The notes under the pieces were generated by a model. That model saw only the letters and a list, made by a program, of their open reading frames with translations, ran no database searches and was not told the origin of the DNA. The translations under genes and the position numbers were made by a program. Shown here piece after piece: positions 1 through 12,840 of a stretch of 64,000 nt of DNA. The stretch spans positions 350,644 through 414,643 of the forward strand of contig VZTG01001724.1 in the NCBI GenBank assembly GCA_013397845.1, read 5' to 3'. This DNA is from Melanocharis versteri. Its lineage: Eukaryota > Chordata > Aves > Passeriformes > Melanocharitidae. How positions within the stretch are numbered: position 1 is the first letter of the stretch; each line of letters begins with the position of its first letter.

Positions 1-2294
1 GACAGTGATTTTTGATTCTCACTTCACTGCATCTCTAGGAGCAGTTCAGAAGAAAAAAATGGCATCCACAAACCATCAGTCTCCTCTGTGACTGGTTTTT
101 AAGAATCCAGCTGCCTTGTTTAGAGGTGGCCATTCCTTCTTCTCTGCATTTTCCAAGAAAAAGGAAATTAAAGCTTTTGCCTGAGCCAGTATGAGGACCA
201 ACTCATGCTGAAATAGCACAAGACTCCTTCAAGTTTCAAGGGAGTGGTGTTTCTCACACAGATGCAGAATTCTGCAGACATCCAGCCCAAATCCTGCTAC
301 TGATGGATCATTTAAGCGCTTCACCCACGCCAAACCATTATCTTTGTGCTGTGCAACAAAACCCAATAGTCACATACAATAACAATCGGCAACAACAAAA
401 ATTGTCGTACAAACACTGGAGGTGCTGTTTCATCAGGAGCAGAGAATTCCTGGTAACTCCAATAAATTTACTGGGCTCAGAGGCAGTTGTTTTGCTGGCA
501 GCAGATTTACCACAGAAGCTGTGGTACCATTTCTGGGAAAGCAAGAGACATTTTGCCACTCTTCACCTGCCCCAAAGTGCTGGCGCCCCGAGAGGAGAAT
601 TATGCTGGGGCAGGGCTGTGTGGGAGAACATGAAAACACATTCCATTAAATTAGTTACTCAAGTGTGTAACACTGCCGTGCACAGGAGTCAATTACCCTG
701 ATAGCCCTGCTCTGCCCCACTCCCTATCACCATATGACTGAAGATCCATTGTATAATAATATCCTGCAATAAGGTGTCAAGAAAGGACATTAGGGGTCTC
801 TGAAGCAATGAGCATTAACTGGGTACAATATTTTCCTGGGTCCATTTTATTGGGATAATCCCTGAACTATTCAAATACATGAACTCCCATATGAAACGGG
901 TATCTCTCCATCTGCACAAGCTCCGTTACTGACGAACAGGCTGGAAATATATGGGAAGCTACGATATTTTAAATAACTGTTCCATAAAATAAATAGTAAG
1001 CACACAGCTCAGCATTTCAAGAGCCATAAAATAAACCATCATCGAAAAAGCTTATTTTATGAACCCATAAATCGTCTGAAAATAAACGTTTTCTTCATCT
1101 TCCTGTGTTTTAATAAAAAATTCCTTTTTTTACTCACTCAATTACAATATCACTATCAGTTCAAATTACAGGTCAAAGATATGGGGCTTAATGTATGTAC
1201 AGCCAGTTCTCTTCTCCTAATAACCTGTCATTCCCAGGATTTGAATGTCAGAACAGAGCCTGCCGTGGTAATGCTACCCGGCAGCACGGTGATGAAAACT
1301 TTGGACAAATCATGAAGAACATTCCAGATCCAAATCATCAGAAGGTTACTGGGGAGAGCCTTTCATCCCGCCCTGACCCCTTGATCTGACAAGTGACACC
1401 TACAAAATGAACAGCTCTCCAGCTTAAATTGTTTAACTGTAGCCTGATCAGTTTTATTATCTTGCTAATCCGGATATCAGCCATTTCATCAGAATGGAAG
1501 ATATGCATATCATGAATTATTTTGACACCAAGACCTTTTAATTTTTGCCAGCAATATTTCACTACACCAATCAGGACCTGCAGTCAGTGATGCTGTTCGC
1601 CTCCTGGGATGTCAGAGGACAGTGCACTCCTGACAGCACCAAATCATCTGGGAGCTGTAACGAGCTATTGCTGCAATTATTATTATCTCTTGTAGTCATG
1701 CATTTCATTACAGTGCAGGCAGACAGAGGTTTCAGTTTCGGGCCGCTCTTATTTAGGAATCTCTGCCATTTTATGGGCTGTAGGGCTCTGTAGTGTAATT
1801 TCTTTTCTCCTCAGTAGACAAGGATAGGTGAATTTCTAATAAAAACAAAACACTAGCAAGGTACTGTAGAAAGAGGGAGCTCAATACAGTACATTAACCA
1901 GCAGTGAAACAGCTTAAATGGCCCACTTGTAGTTTATGAAAGCAGTGGTTAATCAGCAATATGGTTTGCTGCAGAGAGAAATAAAGAACAGTTTATCTTT
2001 AAATACATATATATTATCCTCTTTCCAACTACCCGCTGCTAAACTTTTTTGAAGGCTAACACTAAATCTTGAAGGGACAGATCTATGGCTTTTAGTGAAA
2101 TTTTTTCTGCCGCTTCATAAAAAAACCACCCTAAAATAGTTTAGCACATATGCCTGGTTTTTGTCTAAGCAGCTTAGTGGCCATTATTGCAAAGCACGGG
2201 TATGCAAACAAGCATGGTTGGAGAGAAAGAGAAGAGGAGTACTCTCAAACAGAAGTTTATAAAAATTATAAAAATTTAAAAATGGATATTCACA
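1..2294. other. Intergenic, no gene seen
   Basis: The segment is AT-rich and repeat-poor. Open frames on both strands around 300-700 overlap one another and show no family resemblance. The part from ~800 to 2230 holds the candidate regulatory segment and other AT-rich non-repetitive sequence. Confidence 0.6.
1655..1770. promoter_or_regulatory. Candidate conserved non-coding element (low confidence)
   Basis: A non-repeat segment with clustered homeodomain-like ATTA/TAAT cores ('tgctgcaattattattatct'), a 'catgcatttcattaca' stretch and preserved CpGs ('tttcgggccgctcttattta'). It looks more like a developmental enhancer than neutral desert, but conservation cannot be assessed here. Confidence 0.2.
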
Positions 2295-2711
2295 GGGAGA
2301 GCACACCATGTCTTATGAGGAACAGCTGAGGGAACTGGATTTATTTATTCTCAAGAAGAGGAGGCTCAGTGGGGACCTCATCACTCTCGACAACTCCCTG
2401 AGGTTTTGGTGAGGTGGGGGCTGGTCCCTTCTACCATGCCTGCAGTGAGGGCACCTGACAAAACAGCCTTAAGCTGAGTCAGCGGAGATTCAGGTGAGAT
2501 ATAACAAAAACCTTTTCACTGTTTGGGTGGTCAGGCATTAGAATAGGTTGCCCACAGAGGGGGTGGAGCCACCATCCCTGAAGATGGTATCTGCATTTGG
2601 CGCTGGGTGATGGTTTAGTGATGCAGGGTTACAGTGGTAGTGCTGGGTTGATGGTTGGACTTGATGATCTTAAAGGTCTCTTTCACTTTTGATGATTCTC
2701 TGGCTCTATGA
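2295..2711 (+). mobile_element. CR1 LINE 3' fragment
   Basis: The sense strand is plus. The fragment opens with a fossil of the reverse-transcriptase C-terminus (SYEEQLRELDLF... KKRRLSGDLIT), then typical CR1 3' sequence (ttggacttgatgatcttaaa ggtctctttcac), and ends in a decayed ATTCT(ATG) tail near 2693-2711. It is 5'-truncated like most CR1 copies and carries stops, so it is non-coding. Confidence 0.9.
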
Positions 2712-4264
2712 ACAGGGGCCCTTCCGGGAGAAAGCACCTACAACCACCATTTCACTTCTTTCTTACATCTAAGGATGAATGGCGGCCCAAAAGACCTTGT
2801 CCTGCTGACCACGTGTTGAATGTCCTTTGGAGGGTATCACCAGCTTCCACAAGCATTACAAAACAAAAGAAGATGACAACATGTGAGATGACCCTCTTTC
2901 TCTTCAGGAATTCCTTCTTCTCAGTTTCCTTTCTCCTTTTCAAATCCACTCCTTCTCAATGTTTAAGCTACGAATTACTTAATTTCATAATAGAAAAAGA
3001 AGCACCAGCAAAAGCAGGGATAGAATTCACCAGTTTCATTTCCCCAATGCTTTTTAGTAATGGTATGTAACATGATGAGTAAAAAACAAATAGGAAACTT
3101 CCTATTAAGTGTGAGGGGCACAGCCAAGCTCCTGGCTATCTGTGTACACGTGATAAAACACTGGAAAGTCAACCACACATTCAGAGAATATAAAACTAAG
3201 TTACTACTGATACAGACAGAAATTGCTGCTATATTAAATAAAATTAATAATTTGAAGAGACAAATTTAAGTGTAAACAATAAAAAAACTACTTCACACCA
3301 CCGTTCCCCATGAAAATTACATGATGTCTTCTTCTGTGCTGAGGTATTTAATTATGCACTTTCTGTATTCAGCCATGTCCTCCACATGTATAGTTTTTTT
3401 GACAGCAAGAGAGACAAAGTTCTGAATATTAAACTTAAAGTAACATATTCTGCCTCATCACTTGTGTAAAGACAGCTGATATTGCCTGAGAGTTTCGCAC
3501 CAGGGGCCAGGCACCATATTTTCAGCCACCCACACATAAACCCTTTCAATACAATCACTAGCAACTTGACTGTGAAATTTCCAGACATTGATGGCTAGCA
3601 AAGACTAATAGCAATGCTCCTGTGATGGACTCCCGTCATGAAAACGCAGTTCTTCAGCTTTTTGATCCCATCTGTGTGATGCGAAGAGAGCAGGGAAGAC
3701 TTTGCCTCAGCAAAGATAGGATAGCGTGTCCAAAAAGGAGCAGAGCAGCACACCAGGGTCTGTAGTGTTGTGTTTATTTACAGATGCCATGCAGTTTTAC
3801 ACAACTCCCTTGTTAGTTAAGGGTTGCTGATCCTGCAGACTCTTACACATGTGAGCAGTTCCATCAAAGTCACTGGGACGTGCATGAATTAAGATTCCTC
3901 TTTCAAGAAAGGCTTAGCGGGATCAAGGCTGGTCCTCGTGGCTGTTGAAATCTTTGAGACTGACTAGAAGGAGAAGCTACATCCACTCAGCCCCAAACAA
4001 ACTCGAGGCCACTTTCTGGTGTCTCATGACCCATCTCAGTCTCTCCTTGTCTAGTAAGACAGTCATTCACACCTCTGAGGGACTGGCTCTGCCAATCACT
4101 GCTTGTGGTGTGCAGCTGGGGAGTGAGAGAGCTGGACCACATTCCCAAACAGGTAATTTAGGTTAGCACTGAGGAGCATCAGCCCAAGGCACTGACATGG
4201 ACAGCAAAGGTTGCTTTGTTGCCTGAGGGTCATGATACCCCCTGCTCTGCAAGGGCTGGCCCAG

Positions 4265-4297
4265 GGGTGACTTGGAGCTAAAGTCTCCAAGTCACCC
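4265..4297. repeat. Perfect 13-bp inverted repeat (hairpin), 7-nt loop
   Basis: GGGTGACTTGGAG (4265-4277) pairs with CTCCAAGTCACCC (4285-4297) around the loop CTAAAGT. No flanking CR1 or gene explains it. It would form a stable stem if transcribed from either strand. Confidence 0.85.
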
Positions 4298-7200
4298 ATG
4301 AGTGCCTTACTTAAAAAGGCAAGAATCATCCCCCTCCTCCTCTCTTCAAACTACAAGACTTCAGAAAACAGCTTTTAAATTCACTGCAGTTTGCAGGTCC
4401 TTTAACACGAGCTTTACATTGGCTGTGGCTATCACAAGTGAAGGTATTTAGCATAAAACCAAAGCAAGACAGCTCAGCCAGGAGGATCTAAAAGCATCCC
4501 AAACCCAGGCTGGAATTTTCTGGACATTGGCAGCTTTTTCTCTACCTTGAATACAAACTCTGTGTTTTGCTCCATCACAGCTAAGAACTGGGAAGCAACC
4601 GAACCAAAGTCAGAAGCATGCTGGCTGTGCCAGGTGGCTTCTTTTTGAGAATGGGTGGGAAGGCACAAAATTTCCTTCAAATCACTGTGAAATTCTAATA
4701 TAAGAGAAATTTTAAAAAGTTAGGAGAATTACCAATCAATTAGAAAAGTTTAAGAGGGAACCCGGGCAATGGAGCTCTTCCACTCTACAACCTGTCACTG
4801 CCTTCAATGTCCCTTATTTTATTTATTTGATAATCTAATCATTTTTATTCCCTTTAAGACAAATGTTTTCCTAAATGACTGTCAAATCCCTTTTTAAAAT
4901 TAGCTTAAAACTACGGACACGTCCTTATTATCAGTTTATCTAGGTAGACTTGACAAAAAATCTTTCTAACTCTTGAAAAGTTGTAATTCTTGCGTGTGCA
5001 TCAGTAAGAAATTAAAAATGCAATGCAATAAAAGAAGAAACATTAAACTTGTCATTATTCAGGCCAGTGAGAGGCTCTTCAAACACATTCATGCAAACAC
5101 ACAAGGGTACAAACTTTGTACAGTGTCTTCTTTAAGATAGTTTTGAATTCCACATTGTCGTGAATAAAAATTCCTAGGAAAATATGCTAATAATGTCAAA
5201 AGCACCTGTATTTCAAGCATCTTTTGGTGTCTAAGTGGTGTTTTTTTGTTTAATAGAACAGAAGAGTGCCTGACTACAAGGAAGTTACACAACAGGTATA
5301 ATTACTTAATTAGATCCTCATAATATTTCCAGACAATCAGTTCCAGAATTCTCAGAATCATCTTGGGTCAAATTCCACAACATCCACTAAAGTGAAACAA
5401 TGTTGTTAATTGATCTGACTCAGATCAGGCTCCTTATATTTTTCAGGGATTTCAGCATATGTTAGCATGTTGCTTAAATCCTGTAGTGGTTATTCTTGTT
5501 TACTACATATTATGTTGCCTTAGTAACATCTTAGCTTGTTTATTTACCTTAAGAGCCAGGTCCTTTGTATTACAGTCTAAAGAGTATTCTAGCTTATGAC
5601 TTCAGAATTTTAGTTATCTTTAATGGCAACACAACAGATTTGCACTAAAATAAACAAAAAGTTCTTTGTTAACTTTAGAACGTGTACAGACTCAGCCTAT
5701 TATTTTTTACGAAATCAAGCATGGCAGATTCTTCACAATACGTCTTAAAAAGAACTTGACTTCCGTCTGAATCCTGATGATGAGCTGCAGGGTAACATTG
5801 CAGCCACCAAATATGGTGCATCAGCATTTACCATCTCAGCTTATGGGTGCATTTAGTCATCTAAATGATCCCACAATAATTAAGCAAAAAAACTGGAGGA
5901 GTTTTTAAAAATCTGGCTCTCAGCAACCTGTCAAGAGCTATATCCTTACATTCAAGGTAAGAATTCAATACTTCACAGGTATCATGACTGAGCTTAAGAC
6001 ATCAATTTCTTCCTTGTTGTAACCCATGGAAAATGTTTTTCTTCCCCTTTTATCCTCCTGTAATGTATTGTGTCTTTCATTCTTGCCATGCTAAAAGGCC
6101 AAGGATGCAGATGTACAGCAGTAAGAGCACTTTTTACTTTTACACTGGTAACCTCATGTCCATGTAGGGAATGTAACACAACCTGCCTAAATTCCAACTG
6201 CTTCTACCTTTGGCGAATTTAATATGTTAAATATCCTGCACTTTATGCCATACTTAAAAGTAAAAAAATAAATTTAGAGAAAGCTTTCATGGCTTACGCA
6301 TCACACGGACATGAGCACTCATTTTAAAAGCAGAAACAGAAATCTGCAATCCAAGAATGACCTGATAAAGGTGGGACCAAAGTTTCCGCATGCAGTTCTT
6401 GGTGGCAGGCTTCCAAGCCCATGTTAGGCTCCCAAGCCCACATTAATCTTAGAGCTTCCATCCAAAAAAAGGGGGTTAAGCCCTGTGTGAAGGAGCCTTA
6501 CAGCATTTCAGTAGGCACCTGCTGTTTTCACGGAGACGAGCCAAGCATAGCCAAAACCAAGTCTTGCTGGATCTGTGTTGTGCCAAGGTATGGGCTGGGA
6601 ATGGAGCAGCTCTACTGGCTGTGCCAGGAAGGAGATCTCTCCTCATCATCAGGGAAAAGCTGTAGGCTTTAGGGAGTCAGTAAACCCAAAAGCTAGGTGC
6701 TCTGGAATAATGTTCTCACCAGAAATCTTTAGGGGTATAATGTTGGACATTTAAAGCAAAAGTCAGAAATAATTAAGTGACCAGACTCACATTTGGTTTG
6801 ACTTAAAACCACTAATGCCGAAAGCTACTGTGGCTTTTTTACGGAAGAGACAAATCTGGAATGTAAAATTAAGCTAAATATTTGAAAATTTTGGCCTATA
6901 AACCTTGTGTGTATAGCCAGTCTAAACAAAACTCCTAAATATTTAAAATCTTGTTTCATTTTTATTGGACATAATTTTGGTTTTAAGAAAAAGAAGAATG
7001 GAAATAAAACCTCTTATTTTTACTCATAGGATTCATTTAGATGACTCTATGAGATCACAGACAGATACATAAATTAAATTAAACTCCGCAAATAAGTCTT
7101 CTTAGGTTTGAAAAGAAAGTTAGGGAAGAGCAAATGACCCTTTTATTCCCCTTCTGCCTGATTCATTTTTAACCATTCTTCCTTGTGCAGCCACCACTAC

Positions 7201-10200
7201 CATTCATGGTGAAGTTTAGGGGGATTAAGAAAAAGAACGTATATCACTCTGCTGCATTTACAATCACTTACTTAATTTGAAATACTGCATGTAAATTTTT
7301 CCAATACTAAATCTAAAACACTAATCTTGAAAACCTGCTAGGAGCCCTGACCAGTGGAGTGACCCCACCACTGTCATTTTTCAGTGGAACTAAGAGAAGG
7401 ACCCCGAGCTGTAAGTCAGTGTAGGGTAATGACACATGTGATTTTCCCCAGAAAACCCACTCTTGGCTGGAAGCTTGGCAAGTTTAAAATCAACCCCTCT
7501 GTTGGTGTTTACATGCTGCAGAGAATCTGACATGCTCCAACAAAGCCTGTGTGAAACTTTCAGAATATTTCCTTCCAATAGACTGGGTGTGTTCACACTT
7601 TTCTTTTAAACCTAAGGCAATAGTACACCTGCCTGTGTTGTCAGTTTGTTGTCAAGCCACCACACTGCAGCGAGAAGCCACTGGCTTTTGCAAGAGGGCT
7701 TGTTCAGTACAGCTGCTGTCTACTTTATGGAATGCTTTAGGCTTTCTTTTGCCTTTCTCATCCACACAAGGAAGTTCTAATTTCCAAGCCAGTCTGGATT
7801 AACTCATATACTGCTACACAGACGTATTTATAATTTTGCTTTACCCTGAACAATTTTTCTTGTAAATAATTAAAAAGCACTTAGGTTGGTATAAATCAGT
7901 AGTTCAGATTTGCTGTTGTCATTCTATAGTAAGTAACTTTCTGAATTACTTGTAAAAGGAACTGTCCCAACAAGTGGAGAAAATCTCTTCAATTAAATCA
8001 TAAACATCTGGTAATATATATTGTCATCCTGGGAAAAAAATATTTACATTTTTGTAAAACCATGCTTTCACAGTTGGAAAAAAGCATAATGCAACTCAAA
8101 TATAATGAAAACAGTTTTAATAATGCATTTTACTTTGTAAGCAGGTGGGCAACTAGAGATCTCACACACTATGTATTACAGTATGCAGAGGATGGGCCAT
8201 TTCTTGTAGAGGTGTTGAAACTCGAGGGTGTGTTCAAATGTGTGTTCATTTCCTAGTGTGTGTAACCAGTTTTGTTCAGGAATAGACAAAGCTACTTTTA
8301 ATTACATTCCTCCTCTTAAAAGCTGAGCATGTACTTGTCTTTGCAGAACTGTGGCCAAAATGAGTTTACAATGCAAAAGATGAGGCAGGTCACTCATTTC
8401 TCTGGTGAATACTTACGAGCTCCTGGGTTAGGTAGGCAAAACAGTACTTCACTGTCAAATTCAGATCAATCACAGTTCGCTTTATTTGCAATCATTCTGC
8501 CACAGGAGCCTTGCGGTTCAGTCTTCATTATTTGTGGGTTTAGAAAGCAAAATTAAAATGTGAAACCCTATCAACATGTGAACTCTGCACCCTCTGACAT
8601 ATGGGGCATGCCCCTCATCCAACACAATCTTTGGTTAACAGCTGTGAGGAGTTTTACCAGGCTAAACAGCTTTTTAGTCTAACCCAGGGGAACTGGCATG
8701 TGTTAGCACAGCTACAGAAGGTCTCTGCAGTCCCTAAATGCAAAAACATATTGAGGATTGCAGAGAAAAAGTTACAAGGGGGACAGAGTTCAAATAAAAT
8801 TTGTTCTCTGCTTCATGGCAAGATCAATCTATGCTCATAAACACATTCAAGTCAGGCTCATTTGCCACAGGTTTGCATTTGTGAATGCTCAGTATGAAGA
8901 GCTCCCATTGACATCCCCAGGAACACTGGCACACAGAAACACCACTCCTCTGTGGAGTGCAGATAATTTGCACCACCTGAGGATTCAATTCAAAGTTCTT
9001 ACAAGATGATGTTAGAGGGCTGTGTTCCATTATAAGCAAAATGAGAGGCAGTATCACTTTTGTTTCATTTTTTGTGGGGGATTCTTGCCAGTGGAACATC
9101 CTTAAAATTCGTCCAGGTATGCAGCAGTCCATGAGCATAGCAAGAATATGGCAAAGCAAAAAGATTTACCTAGGCAAATTTTTGGTGTGGCCACTGTCTG
9201 AAGGTAATCCTAGGGGCAGCACACACTGATGTTTTTCCACTCAAGAATAGCAATGGAATATTAACAGCATGCGAACTGGTGTCTGTACCTAGGGCTGCCG
9301 TACTTCCGCGCCCGATTCTTCTATAACACAGATGATGCATACAGATCTTAACAAATCTGTTATGTAAATACAGGCAGACCAATATATCCTGGAACTTGAG
9401 GCTTGCTGTACCTTTAGAGTTCATCTATCATGCCCAGCTGCCCTCCAATGCGCGCAGAGCCTGGTCAGACCCAGGAGCCTGGGCAGGCATCAGACAGCCT
9501 GAAACACTGAGCAAACGGCAAAGTGTTCTTTTCCTGCCAAACAAAGGAAAAAATAAACTGTTTTTAAGAAAAACTGGATATATGGTAGCAGTGTCCACAT
9601 AATAAAGAATCCAGGCTAGTTTAAGTGTGACTGCAGGACAGTCTGTTCAGGCCAGTGTAGCCTGTAAATAGCCCATTGACCACTTGAAACCACGGCCATG
9701 CTGCATGAGGTGGGACACGAACACTTACGTGCCACAGACACATGAGAGTCAGAGAGAGATGGATGTTTACTCCCTGGCCCGTGTGAAGGGTTTGTTTCAT
9801 TATTCTGGCTTTGACTGAGTTCCTCTGCCTCTTGCCAAGTTAAACTTCCATTATCACAATAATTCTAGGTGCTGCTAAAGGCATTTGGCGAAGCATGAGG
9901 AAAGCTAATTGACATGGAAAAGGAAAATTTGCAGGCCATGTTTTCTCCTGTGGAAATTATGTTAAATTGTTGCTGCTGCATTACACAAATAATTTTGATG
10001 CATTAACTTGTCTTTTGCTTGTCTTTACCTCAATCTCACCTAAATACTATGGTTTTTTACATACCCTTTTTAGTTCTTAGTTGACTGGTTTCAGGAGAAC
10101 TCACAAAGGCATCCTAGAGAGCAGCTTCCTCCGCATCGCTTCAAATGCTGGTATGGAACACCAGTTATTCAGCAATACAATTATTTCCTTAAAAGGGAGC

Positions 10201-10982
10201 AGTACTTTATCAAGCCAACTAGCATTTCTCTGAAGGAACTGACAATACTGACTGCAGTCAGGCTCTGCTGTGCCTTGTGCCATGGCACGAGCTGAGGCTC
10301 TGCAGTGCAGCAGGGCTGCTGCCAGGTGAAGGTTAAGTCCTTCGTGGCGGCTCTGCCATGCCCTGCTGAACTATTTTTGCCTGTCATCGCCATCCTCATG
10401 CACCACCTCAGGTAAAACCCCGACCTAGCCCGTGCTGCTTGAAAGTCATACTCACTGCTCCCGTGGTGACAACTTCATGTGACAACAGGGTTGCCATCCT
10501 TCCCCATCAAAGCTACAAAAAGCATTACTGCCAGAAAACAGCAACATTTCTGAAGTGTTTAGTTCTGCCTTATCTCTGTCTTTGTTCAATGCTCACCCAC
10601 ACTGACTCTGTCTTTAGTTTCTAACAATTTAAGGCATTCCTGTTTTCAGCTTTCTCTGAAGCAGCATGTAAGCCTCTGACAGTCATATCTCACTGGTACT
10701 TTTCTGTAATTTAGCAAATCTAAATATAGCTCAGAGTCTGACTCCAAAAAATTGAATCAACACTTTATAAATTTTACACTATTTTCACCTACCCATTGCA
10801 GTGACAAAAGCAAGGACTATTAGTTTTTTATAGTGTTAAAAGTGTACAATATTTATAATTCAAATCTATTTTATAAATGCATAAAAGCTTAAGCAAATTA
10901 TTTCACTGCAAAGTGCTGAAATACATGCTCACAAAATTGTGGCCAAATCTGAAGATGGCTATGAATGTGTCCCTCAGAAATC

Positions 10983-11008
10983 AAAAAAAAAAAAAATTAA
11001 AAAAAAGA
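10983..11008. repeat. A-rich tract
   Basis: A14, then tt, then A8 and gaag. It is low complexity and explains the lysine-rich chance open frame there. Confidence 0.9.
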
Positions 11009-11618
11009 AGAACAAATGTTGATGTTAAAATATTTTTAATTATTTACATCTCTCTTGTTTCATTGTATTTTAGATGTCATATAAAAATGAAGTGATACTT
11101 TATCTTGATTGCTAACAAATATATCACTGTTTTGCTATGGACTTCACAACACTATCTGTCTTGCTAATACGTATTTTCCTCTTTAGAGAAAATGAGAATA
11201 ATTCTGTTTTATTTAAGGAACAATAATATTCTTGACTGTTCATCCTCACTGTTCTGGAAGAACAATGAAACAGCACTTACATGAAGGATTTACTGGTTTG
11301 CATGCCAGGACAAAAACAGATGGACAAAACAAGTTTAGACAACTGAATCTGAAAAATTGGATGACCTTTATTTCACAAACAAAGTTACAGAAATTCAGAA
11401 AAAGCCAAACATTATTTTATTGCCTTCAGTGGAGAAATTCCAGTATTTGTGCTAGAGCCAACCACTTTAATTTAAACCTGATGATGTAAGTTAGTAGCTA
11501 GCACTTATGGCCGATACAACATCGTCCCTAAAGCACAAATATCACAAAGGCTTTAAAAAAAGCCCCACTCCATCCCCCAAAACACTTATCACTGTCAGAC
11601 CTAATGAAGAAGATATAT

Positions 11619-11667
11619 GGGTTTGGGTTTGATTTTGGTTTTTTGGGGGTTTTTTTGGGTTTTTTTG
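11619..11667. repeat. G/T-rich tract, possible G-quadruplex
   Basis: G runs of 3, 3, 5 and 3 are separated by T-rich spacers (gggtttgggtttg ... gggggttttttt ... ggg). The start recalls telomere-like GGGTTT but only two units exist. The middle spacer is long, so quadruplex potential is modest. Confidence 0.6.
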
Positions 11668-12800
11668 CATTTGGCAGCATGGACTCATAGCCAAGATCAA
11701 GTGACTGGCAATGACAATGTCAAACTTGGGTGAGAGCTCCTGACTCTGGCAGCTCAGGGGTGAGGATAAGGCAGAAATACTCCAGGCAGGCAAAACAAGA
11801 GGTCTGGTCGGCTGCTAAAGAGTTAAGGAGGAAAGACAAAAACACACCCTTGTTAGCAACCTAGCACAAGGTTCAGATCACTGGTTTTAAGGCGCAAAAA
11901 AGGAAATTACACAAAGGAAGTCTTCCATTGGTGTTTCTAAAATATCCAATACTGCGTTTTGCTGAAACCAAAATAATTGAAGTAATCAAGGCAGAGAGCA
12001 AAGACATGGCAGGGCCACTGCAACAAGCAAGTCTTGTATCTACGCACATACGCTTCAGATTTGGAAGGGATATTTAAACTCTGTAAAATCTGTTGAATAC
12101 AAATACCGAATTAAAAATATTCCCACATGTATTCTTCACACCCATTTGAGAACACAAGCGCAAACTGAAATTATCATGAAAAGCTGATGACTGTCCTTTC
12201 AGATTTAAACATGGTGTGTTCTAAGGAGCTGGAGATTCAAACTAAACAAAAGGAAAATTAAAACCTATACAGGAAAATCATCTTATACAGAAACAAATAG
12301 AGAACCTTCCAAAATATGGAATAGCAAAGTTTGGAAATCACAGTTCATTCAACAATCAAGTCCCAGAAGCAGCTAAATAGTTGTTAGATTTGCAGGCAGA
12401 CATAGCAAATTGCTTCCTCTTCATCTACCTACTGTTAAGACATCAATAAATTATTGACACAATACACTAGAAATCAGCTGCTGTTTTAGGAAATAATCAA
12501 GGCCACTTCTCATGTTCATGTGGTCCTCCTCAGAGAAGCATCCTGCTCACTAAGGATCCCTGTCAAGTTTTCTGTCTCTCACTGCACTGATCACACTGGG
12601 AACTTAATGTTCACACACAGCGAGGGATGAGCGTTGGCTGATGGGGATGGGTAGGTCCTCCCTCCATGCAGCTCTTATGCAAAAATCAACTTAATACATG
12701 ACAGAAAGGGTAGCCCTCATGAGAATACACCAAGCAATGTAGCAGAGGTACAGCCTTGCCCTGTCATTTTTAAATGAATACTTACAATCCTACGGGGGGA

Positions 12801-12840
12801 ATATGGTTTTGTTACGTTCTATATGGTTTTGCGCGAATTC
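12801..12840. repeat. Two-copy 20-bp tandem repeat with CpG cluster
   Basis: ATATGGTTTTG occurs at 12801-12811 and 12821-12831. The surrounding 60 bp hold several CpGs (tacggg, ttacgt, gcgcga, ttccgt), unusual in this CpG-poor background. Confidence 0.6.

Noticed and set aside
303..701. 132-codon plus-strand open frame
   Set aside because: It overlaps other open frames on both strands, with no recognisable motif and no splice or promoter context. It is likely chance.
11619..11667. Interstitial telomeric repeat
   Set aside because: Only two GGGTTT-like units are present, and the rest is irregular G/T tract. The true motif TTAGGG is not repeated.
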